From positions 11,692,501-11,756,500 of the forward strand of contig BSBM01000608.1 in the NCBI GenBank assembly GCA_027924585.1: DNA of 64,000 nt, read 5' to 3'. Below are positions 1 through 11,888 of this stretch, in pieces. The stretch is from Larix kaempferi. Its lineage: Eukaryota; Streptophyta; Pinopsida; Pinales; Pinaceae. The position numbers and the translations under genes are program-made. The notes under the pieces were generated by a model. That model made no database searches. It saw only the letters and a list, made by a program, of their open reading frames with translations, and was not told the origin of the DNA. Every line of letters begins with the position of its first letter. The first letter of the stretch is position 1.

Positions 1-88
1 TGACATGCTTGATATGATTGATATGTTGTACATGTTATTCTCTCAGTAAAGATCCTAGAGTATATTGAATTAATGCTCAAAATTAACA
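1..88 (+). repeat. 3' end of an A-family 5' LTR
   Basis: The text (TGATATGTTGTACATG, then CTCTCAG, then GATCCTAG) matches the last ~90 bases of the LTR at 59418-60102. The normal next element, TGGTATCA, is absent. RT codons follow instead. Confidence 0.75.
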
Positions 89-1144
89 CAAGAAAGCCTT
101 GTATGGCTTGAAGCAAGCTCCTAGGACTTAGTATGGTAGGATGGAAAGTTTCCTATCCTATTTGGGCTTTACGAAGAGTAAAGCGGATTCCAACCTTTAC
201 TACAAGGTTGAGGAAGGCAATACAGTGATACTACTTTTTTAAGTGGATGACTTGTTTGTTATAGGTGAGGATAGATTGATTGCCAACACGAGGAGGAAGC
301 TTGCTTCCGAGTTCGAGATGAAGGACTTGGGGATGATGCCTTACTTTCTAGGCATGGAGGTGTGGTAGAGTGCAGATGGATCTTCCTTGGACAAGGGAAG
401 TATGTAGTAGAGATCCTGAAGAGGTTTGGGATGATGGAATGCAAGGCCATGGCCACACCTATGGCATTGAACCTGAAGCTTCTGTGTGATGCTTCATCTG
501 AGTCAGTTGATGTCACTGTGTATCGTCAGATGATTGGGTCCTTGATGTACCAGACGAGCACGAGACCAGATATTCGCTTTGCGGTGAACACATTGAGCTA
601 GTTCCTGACGGATCTAAGAAGTGTTCACCTGGTTGTTGTAAAGCATATTCTGAGGTACCTGAAGGGTACGGTTGATTATGGGCTCAAGTATGATGCAAAT
701 CAAAAGTTTAACCTGGCGGGTTATGTTGATTAAGATTGGGAAGGTAGTGTTGTAGATAGGAAGAGAACTTCAGGGTGTTGCTTCAGTATGGGATCAGGTG
801 TGATCTCTTGGTTTAGCAGGAAACAATCCTGCATAGCACTGAGTACAGCCAAAACAGAGTATGTTGCAGCTTGTTTGGCTAGTTGTGAGGCAGTATGGGT
901 GAGGAAGCTACTGCCTGAGTTATTTGATCTCCCGTTGGATGCTACTGGTATCTTTTGTGACAACCAGAATTGTGTGAAGCTGTCCGAGAACCCCATTTTC
1001 CATGACAGGTTGAAGCACATCGAGATCAAATATCACTATATCAGGGATATGGTGCAGAGAGGAGCAGTGAAGCTCCTGTATGTTGCGACGGATGAGCAGA
1101 TAGATGATGTGTTGACCAAGCCGCTGGCCAGAGTGTATAAATAG
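89..1144 (+). pseudogene. Copia RT-RNase H remnant
   Basis: The 3' half of a copia pol polyprotein. From 89 it reads the conserved RT stretch KALYGLKQAPR, then a damaged active-site strand near 240 where a stop replaces the Tyr before V-D-D. RNase H follows at 788-1144 with the LSTAKTEYVAA and FCDNQNCVKLSE segments. Stops interrupt it near 240, 366, 600 and 730. It ends at 1144 after LARVYK, where the family normally continues LARVKFEYFR, because the frame runs into LTR sequence. It cannot make active enzyme. The protein is nearly identical to the RT-RNase H of the elements at 30964-32370 and 62818-63999. Confidence 0.85.
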
Positions 1145-1466
1145 AGAGGTTGTGTCTCTCATTCTATTCACTCACTCACTTCTCAAGCTCACATAGCTAA
1201 GAGAGAAAGTGGCACACATGTGGAGGAGGAGGAGCATCTACTAGAGACATCTTATTGGGTTTGATCCTTGCGATCTTGTATTGGGGCTTATCTTATCTCT
1301 AAGGAAGTTGCGGGGTTTTAACCTTTTTGGTTTTCCTTGGTGAAACTCTATGTCTCTTGTGTGCTTGCATTATTGTGTTTATTATTGATATGTTGTTGAT
1401 ATGATGCACATGTTATTCTCTTAGAGATCCTAACTATAATGGAATGCAATTATTAGAAAATTAACA
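1130..1466 (+). repeat. Truncated 3' LTR (A family)
   Basis: Starts inside the LTR at its TATA region (GTATAAATAGAG, 1134-1145) and continues through GTGGCACACATGTGGAGGAGG to AAATTAACA. It matches the second half of the 59418 LTR. The U3 part is deleted. Confidence 0.75.
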
Positions 1467-4400
1467 CACATATCCAAAGGGACTATTGAAGAGTGTTCAT
1501 TGACCCACTAGGAGGAATGACAAGTGTAGAATGCAGAAGCTATAGATGCCAAAAAAAAATTTAATTTCCAGCTAATGCAGGAGGCATCCTCCCTAAAAAG
1601 TGGTCATGTTCCCAAAATATAGGAAAAACTGAGTAGGTGGCTCATTAATTACAAAACTGACCCAAAAAACTAGGAAAGCAATATAACCATCGAATGAGAA
1701 GGAGGCTCACACACTATATTTTGTGGATTTCCTGCATACTAAAAGGTTAAGCACACAAAAGAATTCGATGAGGGGAGAGATGAAGTAAAAAATGTAGTTA
1801 AGTGACTGACAAGAGAAATATTGGAAGCATAAAGTATTTCTACCCTTGTCTTTATCCTGATGGTTCTGTGAACAGGCTCGGGGGTTCCAGGAAAGTGATT
1901 TTGCTGTGTTGGAAGCACGTTGGGAGGAACAGTGATCTTTGGAGTCTGTTGTCTCCTACCTTTCCAGGTTCCTTATTATTTATTTGCTTGCAGATAAATG
2001 TTTAATTGCTGTGATGGCTAATTTACTGCTATATTTTATATATGTAGTCAGTAGTACACTACTGTTAGTATTTAGATGATGAATATTAAATTATATTCAG
2101 TACAGGAGTAATATCTATCATCACTTAGCCGAGAAGTAATATTATGACTTGGTATTTGAATTGCAATTAGATTATTAATAGTTAAGTTTCATGCCAAGAA
2201 GTGTATAAATAATCAGAATAAGCTTATATGTATAATATATTTTTCCAGTCTAGTCTGTGCATTTAGACCTAGTCAGATAACTAGTTACAATACATATACA
2301 TATAGATATAATAAAAAATTATCATTGAAAAACATAGGCTATTTTTCTGAATGCATAATATCATCTCACATCATATCTTAATATTATATATACAACTAAC
2401 ATATAGTATAGAGATTGATTAAACATTCTTGAAGCACAAAGTACATATAATTTACAAGTAGGGCTTTCCATAAATATACAAATTCTTTATATGATAACAT
2501 AACTTTAATAGTACCGAAATAACCCTAGGTCCAGATTGCCATTAATGGACGTCTTAAAACCCAAACAAAAGCAAGAGTATTAAAACAACAATTTTTAAAT
2601 CGGAGAAGTAACAAATTCTATTATATAAACAGAGTTTACATTTCTACAGTAAGGCATTTCCCATAATTTCGATAGCAATCTCTATAAACAATAAAATTGT
2701 AAGAAAACTCAATCATTGGTAAAATCCTGCGAAACTAAGCATTGAAAATATGCATAGACAAACAGAGTATCTATATCTTATAATCGGGGCTTTGTCCAAA
2801 ACAAGTAAAACAAATTCCATTTTCACAATACAAAGAACAGAGCACGTAATTACATTTAGGGCTTTGCCCAGAATTAACAAAAACAAACAAATCCTTTATT
2901 TAATACCAGAATGAGAACTCGTTCTCACAGTTAGGGTTTTCCTAGATTCGATATCAAATCTCTTCATAACCTCATACATAAACAGAATAACAACAATAGA
3001 ATAAAATATCCCTTATCGGCACAAACATAGAAGATCCACTATCGAATCGTTATAACTAGTTAGGTTTTTGGCCAGAAACATTTATACGAAGCCATTTCAT
3101 TTTAAACAAACAAAACATCATTGCAATCACCAGAAGCCTGAAAGAGGGTCAAAGTCTAACAATTGCATTGAAACCCTGAAGAAATCAACCAAGGAAAATG
3201 CACTTAACAAAATACGATTCTCTCCCATATAAATTCCTATTGGCCACGAATTATAAGAACACTATATTTTCTTTTCAAAATTATATTATATGCATCAAAA
3301 TAGTTGAGCGAAACCCCAACTAAAGGCTTTTAGCCTAGAAAGATTTACAATGCAGTAACGTTATACAATGTCATTACAGGGTCGCCATTATGGAATCCAA
3401 AACAAACAAACTAACCCTAAACAGACCAACAATGGTAGCGAACAACAACAAAACTGTTTACCAATCGAAAGAGGCCAACTCGCCTTATCCTATTTGGTAC
3501 ACTATAAACGTAACCAGACTCACAAAAACTCAGGAAACGGATGTTCCAGGGAGGCCCGGGGCTTACCGAGGTTGCTCCAACCCTTGGAGCCTTCCATATT
3601 TATCTGCCAAGATTTAAAACATGACCAGATGACTCAAAGGCAACACGAAACCTCCTGTCAGCACACATAGAAAACACAATATATTATAAGCGTTTCATTA
3701 AAGAAAATATTTGAAAGACTTGCACAATAGTTTTGGGCATAATGAGTTTACCTCTGCGTTAACCATGGAGAACCAGAACCTATACTCTGCGTGGTTTAGA
3801 AAACAATGGAGTTCCTCCATAGCCATGACGGCCGAGAGCTCTGCTCTCCTCCACAAAAAAAATGAACAAAAGAAATTTTGATACAACCGTTTTGATTTAG
3901 GGTTTATGATAGCGTGGAACCATGTTGTCAAGATTCACGTGACCTATCTATCTCAGTAGCTGTCATCCACTATGTTTTCAATTCTTACTCCTTTCCTATA
4001 TTTGTTTGCTCATGCCTTTAAAAACTGAATTAACGCCATCAGGATTTTAAGCTAGGATAACCATTTTTTTCCTATAGTTTGGAGCCATGGATTAACTTTT
4101 ACTTGATGCATTATTTCATAGCTATGGTTCCATTTTTCCTCAGCAAATATTTTAACCTCCAACCCAAATATTGGTAGGGTAAATCCTTACCTAAAAATTG
4201 TACAAGGAATTCAACATGCGTTAGCCTTCACGAAATCTAAGTGAGCCCAGTCACCACTGAAAACACATCCTTCAACAAAAGGAAACATAATGAGTATTAC
4301 ATTTGCAAGAACATTGAAACTGATATACAATGATAATAGGACATATGAATAAAATAGATAAATGTCGATTTTAACACTTGGATATAAACAAGTTAAACAT

Positions 4401-4890
4401 ATACTTCACAAAAGTAACATCATTGAGTGCGAGTAAGCATTCCGGCAGTTAACAAGATAAATAAGTAAATCTTAAGCTAAACTCTAGATCTTATGGGTAA
4501 TTATACCATATAATTTTTATTTTTATTTATTTATGGATGTTTTAGATTTGTTACAATACCTAAGGTGCTCGGACGTTAACGTCCTCAGACTGCTCCTGAA
4601 AGAAAACCACCATCTACATGTGGTGGCTTCTTGTTGAGTCAAGGCCCGAAAAGTGGCTTCCTCAAACTACTTTTTCTCGATCCTGAAACTACTAATGGTC
4701 TACATTTTACCACTTCCCACTACGGCACTTTCCCTTATCTTTCCCTTAAACTATTCTTAAATGGTCATACCACCACCATTTGTGAGCCATCGTCCTCCAG
4801 CATTTAAGAATCCAAATACCCCTTAACTAGCAGGCTAATCCCAACATGCCACGTAAATCCTACATTAAAACCTGCCAAATTCAAATATTT
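1467..4890. other. AT-rich region, no recognised gene
   Basis: About 3.4 kb of AT-rich DNA with no long ORF and no recognisable LTR. A phrase of the type AGGGCTTTGCCCA recurs loosely near 2461, 2786, 2860 and 2931, each followed by A-rich text with an ACAAA-type start. This suggests an old, degenerate repeat of irregular spacing. The weak ORFs at 1802-2005 and 3368-3670 show no domain I recognise. A possible short minus-strand exon is listed separately at 3752-3826. Confidence 0.5.
3752..3826 (-). other. Possible small coding exon (weak)
   Basis: On the minus strand an ATG at 3826 opens 25 codons (MAMEELHCFLNHAEYRFWF and 6 more) ending exactly before GTAAAC, a plausible 5' splice site. About 80 bases further on (minus) is TGCTGACAG, a plausible acceptor, and near 3565 another AG-to-GTAAGC boundary. 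I recognise no family. Chance is a real alternative in 3 kb of AT-rich DNA. Confidence 0.15.
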
Positions 4891-4892
4891 CC

Positions 4893-4901
4893 CTATAAAT
4901 A
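4893..4901 (+). promoter_or_regulatory. TATA box (CTATAAATA)
   Basis: CCCTATAAATACTTTCCC is a textbook plant core promoter. It is followed about 30 bases later by a CA-rich start region (GCACACTCTTACTCC, 4921-4935) and then a short C/T-rich leader with the first ATG at 5033. It sits correctly to drive the broken ORF that follows. It could be a cellular promoter or the promoter of a retroelement LTR. Confidence 0.5.
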
Positions 4902-5032
4902 CTTTCCCAGGGAAGCCAATGCACACTCTTACTCCATCTCCAAGATCCTCAGTCTTCATTCTCTGCACCAGTTTTCTTCGAGGCTCCCTAATCAATTCAG
5001 ATTCAATGTTCCCTGCTATACGCCTACGTTAG

Positions 5033-8000
5033 CATGGCCTATGTACCCACTCCCAAACTCCTCCATATCCACGACCAGTAATCCATAGGACCACCTCGGT
5101 GATGAGTTCTTTGATGTTCATGACTCTATCTCTTCCTTCCCAAACTTGCAGCAGATAGCTCGTGATACTGAGGAACAGGAAAAGAATGGAAATGATCTTT
5201 TCAATACATGGAAGTCCAAGATAGCTAAAATGAGTCTCCCTCCAGCTAGACCTTTTCCAGAGGTGATACAGTCGTGTGCAGAGTGTTATGTGCTAGAAAG
5301 AAAGGCCATTGTTTCCCGATTGGGAAGCGTAGTATGCCCTATAAATAAAGAACTTATCATGGAATTAACAAACACCGGTGAAGATACCTAAAGGTTTCAG
5401 TTTGATGAGGAAGTCCTAATGAAAAATATGCGAGATCTCTCCACGAAAAATAGGGATGCCTTCATCGAATTATTATTTCGACTAGAGAGTAGTTTGTCGG
5501 GCACCGAGTCCATGTTTAGCTTGGATATGTTTGTAGATTATGTTAAACCGGTATTGTCAATGATATGTATTTTCCTTGGGTATGATAATGACATAGTAAT
5601 AGATGATCCCATGTTGGGTTTTTTATTTATCATGAACCTTTCTCAGCAAGAGACCCCTGTCAAACTGGATTGGTCAGCCTTCCTCACCCAATCAATTCAT
5701 CTCCAACTAAAGAGATTTTCATCCAAGAAGTTGTTTTGTTTTCTGCTCTATTCTCTTGTACATGATCATTTACAGTAACAAGAAGTTTTTTAGCAAAGGT
5801 GATCTAGATAGGTCCGTTTTCAAGGCTCCCCCATAGAAATATTTCATCCTGGTGGTGGACACCATCGTTTCTAGTGTTTATACACTACTGTTTGATGCCC
5901 CTCCACTGAGGTTTTTTCCAGAAATCAAACAGTTGCTCCAGCTTAATCCAAATGGAGCTATGGGCGATTGGTTTTTCTTTGATACACATACTGAAATATG
6001 AGTGTATGGGGAATAATTGGATCCTCACAGTTTACCCATATTCTCGACTCCTCGGTCGTTTGCACTAGAATACATCTGTCAAAGATTCAACTATGACGAT
6101 GTACAGTTTATGAAGGGGAATAGTGCCAGGACTTTCAAAGTCCCTAATGAAGTGGGGTCGTTCAAAGTAAGGAGAAGAGCCACTCATAAGGAATTCAAGG
6201 AGTTGTTAGATTCATACAACTTTCCTGTAAACATGATACACAATTATGATCCTAGGGAGATCATTTCTCAAAAAAGACAGGAAGCTCGTTATGTCGGTAA
6301 TCTCCATGTGCCACACCCCTTGTTGGACAAGATGGCCAACTTGAATAGCTGGGAAGAATGTCTGGTTGTTCTAGACCCTAGTAAAGCTACTGGAGCACCA
6401 ATTATTCTGACACCCCTTATGATGGATATGTTTGGGAAAGACACATCAGAGCCTATGTATGCAAACAGAAAAGAAGGATCAGGGAGTGTGGGGTGAGGAC
6501 AAAAAGGTTGAAGTTAGAGGGTATGTTTAGCGCAACCTCAAAGGTTATGCCAACACCTACTCCTGTGACACCCGTCGTCCTTGAAAATTTCCCATCTGCA
6601 ACATGGCCTCAGATTCAGGATACTCAGTCTATGGAAGGAGATTTGGTTACCACGTTTCCCGTCAAAGTAGGCTTGTTCGGTATTTATGTGTAGATTAAGG
6701 ATGATAACATCGACCTGGAGAAGTCATTGTTTCTGAAGAATGATATTGACATGGGAAAGCAGTCCAGGATGTTATCAACGCTAGATCTGAAACAGGGAGC
6801 CCTAAAGATGGCTATCCTAGAGAAAATAGTGCCCGAAGGGAAGAAAATACCTTCTAATTTTAAAACTACTCAATTAACTTTGAATTTGGATGCATTCCCA
6901 TCCAAGTATATTATGGAACTTCGTTGATAGATAGGTGAAGGAGTGTACTAGGATGTGCAGAAATACACTACAAGCATGAACATGCTACAGGATGCGGTAC
7001 AGAAGCTAGAGAAGCAACTGAGGAATGGAAAGTCTTCTAATAAAGCCAAGAAGTTGAAAATAGCTGACTTGGAGAAGCAAATCATTAAAATGGCAAAAAA
7101 TCTGAATGATCTGGCTCTGTTACATGCCATGATAAAGGAGAAGGATAAGGAGGTCGCAACCCTGAAGACAAGGCTCAACATTCCCATGACTGAGCATTCA
7201 CAGATTGCAAAAGTGGTCGCAATACAATCAGAACTGAAAAAATCAATGACTAATGGTCAAACACTCAAGGAAATGATTGTCTCCTTGGAAGGTGAATTGG
7301 AGAAGGAAAGAAAGAGGAATCAAAAGATTCTCCAGCAGAAGGAAGCATCAATCCAAGCCTCCTCAATTTTAGATCTCGCAGACAAGCTTGTTCAGGCAAT
7401 AATTGAAATGAGCATTAAGGATGCTAAGCTGAACCAAGTCCAAGATCAACTAAGGGCCAAGTGTGATGAACTTTTCAATGTGAATGAAAATCTGGTTAAA
7501 AGAGATCAATTCATCTCGGAGATAGAACAAGCTAGTGATGAACTCCGTGGTGAAATTCGGGAACTGTATAGGAAACTCACTGGAAAACCTTTAATCAGAG
7601 GTGCCAAAGTTGTAATATGGGATCGGGTGGCAGTTTTGATAAGCTCTCGGTGGATCCATTTCAGCATAACTCAAGAAGAGTTCGAGATTGCTAGAACTGC
7701 CGCCCAGGATGCACAAGCTGCGGAAAGTAGTGTAAGTAAAAAGGTCGAGTCTTCCCGAGGAGTGATTGACTTCTTAAATAAGAAAACCTTTAAAGAGCTT
7801 CAAAATTATTCAGTCCAGGATTGAACCAAAATAATAATGGAAGCAAACAAAATGATTAATAAGGGAGAGTTGGCTCAGAATGTTGCCGACATGGTGGCTC
7901 AACAGAAGCAAGACTTGCACTCATTTAAAGAGATTTTCAAGACATTATTCTCCCTTGGTATCACATATTTCTAGGATGGAAATGGGGATCTCTATCCAGA

Positions 8001-8411
8001 AAAGGATTATATTTCCATGATGACAGAGGAAAGGGACACTGAGATCCGCTTGACAGATACTCTGCAGGAGCTTAGTGGAAAAGAAGTCATGGACAAGTTA
8101 CAATCCAATTTAAAAATTCTTAACTGCCTCCAAGATATCTTTAAAATCCTCCCTAAGGCCTCATTTGAGCTTTGTACCAAGTTGTATTCATCTCTTAGAG
8201 AGATCAAGTTCTTTAATTACCCTATGGGTAAAGACTGGAAGGCTATTGCTAGATTTATCACAATCAAGCAGTCAGAGCAGTTCACCAGGAACCAAGCCAT
8301 AGCCACAACTTTTACCGTGTAGCCTGCAACAAAATCCTCTTCCACTCAGCATGGAATTCTTCCTCATCAAGTGAGTGGGTCCCAATCTCGGCAGCATACT
8401 AGTCAGCAATA
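5033..8411 (+). pseudogene. Broken ~1,100-codon coiled-coil ORF, unknown family
   Basis: A long ancestral reading frame, now interrupted. The first ATG (5033, MAYVPTPKLLHIHDQ) is followed by a stop and frame change. From about 5091 it reads DHLGDEFFDVHDSISSFPNL in frame 1, with stops at 5389 and 5776. It shifts to frame 2 for 6017-6496, then returns to frame 1 to the end, with stops near 6691, 6925, 7822, 7972 and 8320. It finishes HTSQQ at 8411. The N-terminal half (5091-6690) looks globular. 6955-7560 is a strong heptad-type coiled coil rich in K, E, L, Q (KLEKQLRNGKSS, ADLEKQIIKMAKNLND). No intron is evident. I recognise no domain. A retroelement-carried extra ORF or a processed pseudogene both fit. 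Confidence 0.6.
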
Positions 8412-9179
8412 GTCCTCAAGACTGTTTCTAGTGACAAATTTTGTTGGAAAGTTTGAATGGAAATGTATAAGCCATTGAACTATAACAAACTTTGTATAAC
8501 AACTTATTTTGTAAACACCTATGAAGGCTATATATAGTAGAATAGGCAATGTCCAAAGGGTTAGATCTTTTTGTAAGAAGTGTAACTTCTGATATTTTGC
8601 AGTCCGATCAATATATAAAGAAGAACATCATTTTTTCCCGATCTTGGAGTTATATGGATTGAAACTTTTGATATGTCCAGTTAGTATTCTTTTCTCTTGT
8701 TAATTCATCTCTCTCATATTGTTCATGATTTATGAATTTCATTCTGGTTTCAATACGAGTGTTGTAAGCTTAAATTATTGCTCCTAGGATGATTATGGCA
8801 TGAAGTATTCATGTTTGGTTATCTGGAAATAATATCCTCATATTGTTCAGGTTTATTTCTATGATCATTTTTGTTAAACTACTGAATTCATCCCTTAGGC
8901 TCAATACGTTATTCTCAAACATAAAACAAATATTTACTCTCTCTACAGTACCTTTGTTTTGTGGCATTCTATTATCATCAATTCATGCAAATTCTTGTCA
9001 TTGGCAAATTGAAATACTGCCCACATTATTCCAAGCTTGGCTATCTGTATTATTTTATGGTGAATGTAATCTTGGTCAAAGCAAAAGAACAAAGCAAATT
9101 TTATTGATTCCTAGGCACAGTTCTAAAAGCATCCTTAGAACGTCTATGGGACCAACACCTATTGTTGCTTGTCTCCCTT
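8412..9179. other. Non-coding flank with a second TATA-like site
   Basis: No ORF I believe in. CTATATATAG (8529-8538) lies about 120 bases after the coiled-coil ORF, and AATATATAAAG occurs at 8610-8620. TGTTGGAAAG at 8442 could open an LTR, but no second copy exists in the window, so I do not call one. The minus-strand gypsy Gag becomes recognisable from about 9180. Confidence 0.4.
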
Positions 9180-10070
9180 CATGAATTGCATATCAATAGT
9201 CCTTTCTTGAAGCAAGTCATGTGCTCGAAAATATTTCTTCTCATGGCCTATAGATCGACATAAGTTACAATATAGATTAGATGGCTTCGACACAACCATC
9301 TATAAATACATGCATTCCTCCTAGCAATTTACTCTTGTCTGGAAAAATCAACACCAGGGAATCCCTCCTTGATTGAGCGGGTTGGGTGCACCAAACTGTA
9401 GATACTTGCAAAATTGAGGACATTGATCTTTATGATTCCCTTCGGACTTGCATCGACTGCACCATACCTCTTCACAAATTTCCTTCCCTTTCTTAATATC
9501 CTGCAGCTGAATAGTCAGGTTTTCTAGCTACGACTGGATCTAGCTCATGCCAATCTCTTTTTCACCAATTGGCGAAGTTTCGATCTTCATCATAAGTTCC
9601 AAATCCTCCACCTGAGATAAGATATTTTGCTGCATCAACGACATCCTGGTGTGAGGTATCAATGCTGCAATAAACCATTCCTTTTGCTGTACATCGCTCA
9701 TCCCAAAAATAACTTTATCCATCAGAGTTTTGAACCTTTGATCAAAATCCCATACCGACTCATTATGGAATTGCTTTATCTCCTTCAATTTTGTGATGTA
9801 CTGTGATTCTGATTTAGGCTTCGTAAACTCGTCAATCAGCCCAACTATGATTTCTTCCAGAGTCTTTTGTAGAATTCCTACAGTTACTTGTATAAACTTC
9901 ATGTACCAATCCAACGCATGACCTCTAAACTTCGTCGGCAATTGTCCCTTCTTGATATATTCATCCTGCACTTCTGTTACTATCCACACCGCTTCGCACA
10001 AGAACCAATATTGCTAAGGATCCTCTGTCCCATTACCCTGAAAGAGAGGAAAATTCAGGGCATCCCCTTC
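9180..10070 (-). pseudogene. Ty3/gypsy Gag, minus strand
   Basis: The 153-codon open core (10001 down to 9540) is a gypsy capsid: KFRGHALDWYMKF, then KPKSESQYITKLKEIKQF, then WDFDQRFKTLMDKV and QQKEWFIAALIPH. These segments are typical of the plant Retrotrans_gag family. The frame extends upstream past a stop near 10014 (NGTEDP). Downstream it reaches two degenerate zinc knuckles, WCSRCKSEGNHKDQCP near 9430 and LYCNLCRSIGHEKKYF near 9250, where the last Cys is lost. No protease or RT follows; recognisable sequence stops near 9180. In orientation and position it belongs behind the LTR at 11063-11849. Confidence 0.8.
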
Positions 10071-10197
10071 CATCCTTGGTTTTCTACCAATGTTTATATA
10101 TCCACTACTATTACTGCTATTCTGACATGCATGACAGCCCTATGAAGAGCTTATGTTTCTTCCTCCAAAATTTGGCAAAGTGCACAGGGTTGTGGGT

Positions 10198-11031
10198 ACA
10201 TCGTATCCTTAGGTATGTACTTCCTTAGGTTTAGGGGTATCCTGGTTGTCGTCTTCTTCACTGTAGGGTCTCTTACTCCCTTTTGGCCCCTCTTCGTAGT
10301 TCTCCGTTCTGGTCTCACTAGGACTCTCTATCTTAGTCCTCCTCTTTTTCTCCGGTGGGAACCTTGCCCCACTTCTCAAGCGGCCACAATTTTCCACAAC
10401 TTCCCTTAAAAAATTTCGTAGCTCATTTCCATCTACCCCACATCATTCTATCAAACCTGCAGTTGCGTAGTACCCACATCCTTCGTGCACCATAGCTCCA
10501 CTTGTCGAAGTTCATCTTCAATATTCCTTTTTCACAAATGAGCATTTTGATCCATAGTTGTAATGGCAATAGGTACCTTCTTATGGGTCACTTAAAGAAC
10601 TTCCTTTCTGTGTCATTGTATGATCTAACTGTATCGACGACAAACTCAGTAATGTACCCTTATAAAATTCTATCCACCCAGACATCGACATCCCTTGAAG
10701 TTTTATTGTTAACACGAATTAATTGTTGGATCAGTTATGAGGTCCAATGCTCTGCCTCACCTCCTTGGAAACTGTTCTTCTGATAAGTTAGTTGAGCCAA
10801 CCATTCATACAATAGTATAGGAAACTCACAGAAAAATACCTCATGGATATCAGTATAGATGTACTTTCGTAACCATTTATCTGTTGACCATCTAGGGTTC
10901 TGATTTTCTTCCTCAAAAAATTCTCGCGTATTTTTATTGAACCATTCTATGATCTTCGACGTTGTCAGATTCCACAACATGTCCTCTCCTTCTCGCACTA
11001 AGGTCCCGATAATGGAACCATTTATTGACAC
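10198..11031 (-). pseudogene. Extra ORF upstream of gypsy Gag (ORF1-like)
   Basis: Between the LTR end (11063) and Gag, the minus strand carries a second protein-like stretch. It has 98 open codons (11031-10735, a GTG-type opening: SIIGTLVREGEDMLWNLTT, then EWLAQLTYQKNSF), further pieces with frame changes, and a charged end at 10397-10209 (EKKRRTKIESPSETRTENY). An ORF placed before gag is known in Ogre-type Tat gypsy elements. I base this call on that position, not on recognised homology. It is not functional as it stands. Confidence 0.45.
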
Positions 11032-11062
11032 ATATATTCTGATAGGGGTTCACTTCACGCAG

Positions 11063-11849
11063 TGTCAACAAAGCTCGACACAAACTCCCATAGATACCGA
11101 CCCAGAAAGGGTTTAGCCTTTCCAACAACAATCGCAAAGCAAGTGAGGTATAACCCGAGGAACCTAAGGGGGTTGTAGGAACCAAGATTCCGCATGCATA
11201 AGAGGACATGGATTATCAATAGTTAATTGAATCCTAACCCATAGATCAACATTGTTAACATTTGCATCGCAACACCATCATCAGATAAAAATACATACTA
11301 ATCAAATCTCCATAGAAACAGATTATAGAAACATATTTAACATATATAAGATACATATCATAACTGTGACATTACATATCTAATCATACTGTGACAGAAC
11401 TAATCATACTGTGACACAACACATAAGTGACAAAGTCATGGGCCAAACATTCCTTCTCATTATACATCAATCCTTACAAATCAGACATACAGATCTGCAA
11501 AAACCATCCTCGAAAACTCAGATCAAAGTTGATCCGAAGATAGATCGAACCAAGATAGATAATGAATCAAAATATAGAAAAAGGATCATAAGATTCCCTA
11601 AAGGCTTACAATTCGACTTCTATTTATAGGCACAGTGGCTGTTACAAAATCAGTCCACTTCGCAAAGTGGACATATCTTAACCACTAAGTCTAAATAACT
11701 ACTAACTCCTCTTTAACCGCTTTACCCACTTTGTTCCGCTTTATCCTCTTTTCTCCACTCTGCAATCACTCTTTACCCTTGTCTATGTCCACTTCTCTTC
11801 CTTGTCACTGTTTGTACCAAAAATTCTATGAACTATCCCTATGGAAACA
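11063..11849 (-). repeat. Gypsy LTR copy 1 (787 bp)
   Basis: Begins TGTCAACAAAG and ends GAAACA on the plus strand. It matches 13401-14183 along its length, including AAAGTCATGGGCCAAACA and CCACTTCGCAAAGTGGAC. On the minus strand it runs TGTTTCC to TTGTTGACA. It is followed by CTGCGTGAAGTGAACCCC, the same flank as copy 2, so this flank is element sequence next to the 5' LTR. On its other side, minus-strand CTTGGGGACGAGCCACAAG then TTGTGTTGGGAGCC looks like the 3' end of a gypsy internal region. One LTR may thus be shared by two element bodies. Confidence 0.75.
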
Positions 11850-11888
11850 GGCTCCCAACACAAACTTGTGGCTCGTCCCCAAGCCACT

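Larger units (their letters stand above)
1..1466 (+). mobile_element. Deleted Ty1/copia copy (A family)
   Basis: This is a remnant of the same copia family as 15322-35746 and 59418-64000. Positions 1-88 match the 3' end of that family's LTR, ending AATTAACA. The primer-binding site, leader and first half of pol are missing, so the LTR end abuts reverse transcriptase at about 89. RNase H then runs directly into the TATA region of a second LTR near 1130, so the pol end, polypurine tract and first part of the 3' LTR are also gone. The second LTR ends near 1466 (AAATTAACA). The window starts inside the element, so its true left end is unseen. Confidence 0.8.

Noticed and set aside
8843-9184. 113-codon plus-strand ORF as a membrane protein
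   Set aside because: No family is recognised, no neighbours support it, and its end overlaps the antisense gypsy Gag. Likely chance in AT-rich DNA.
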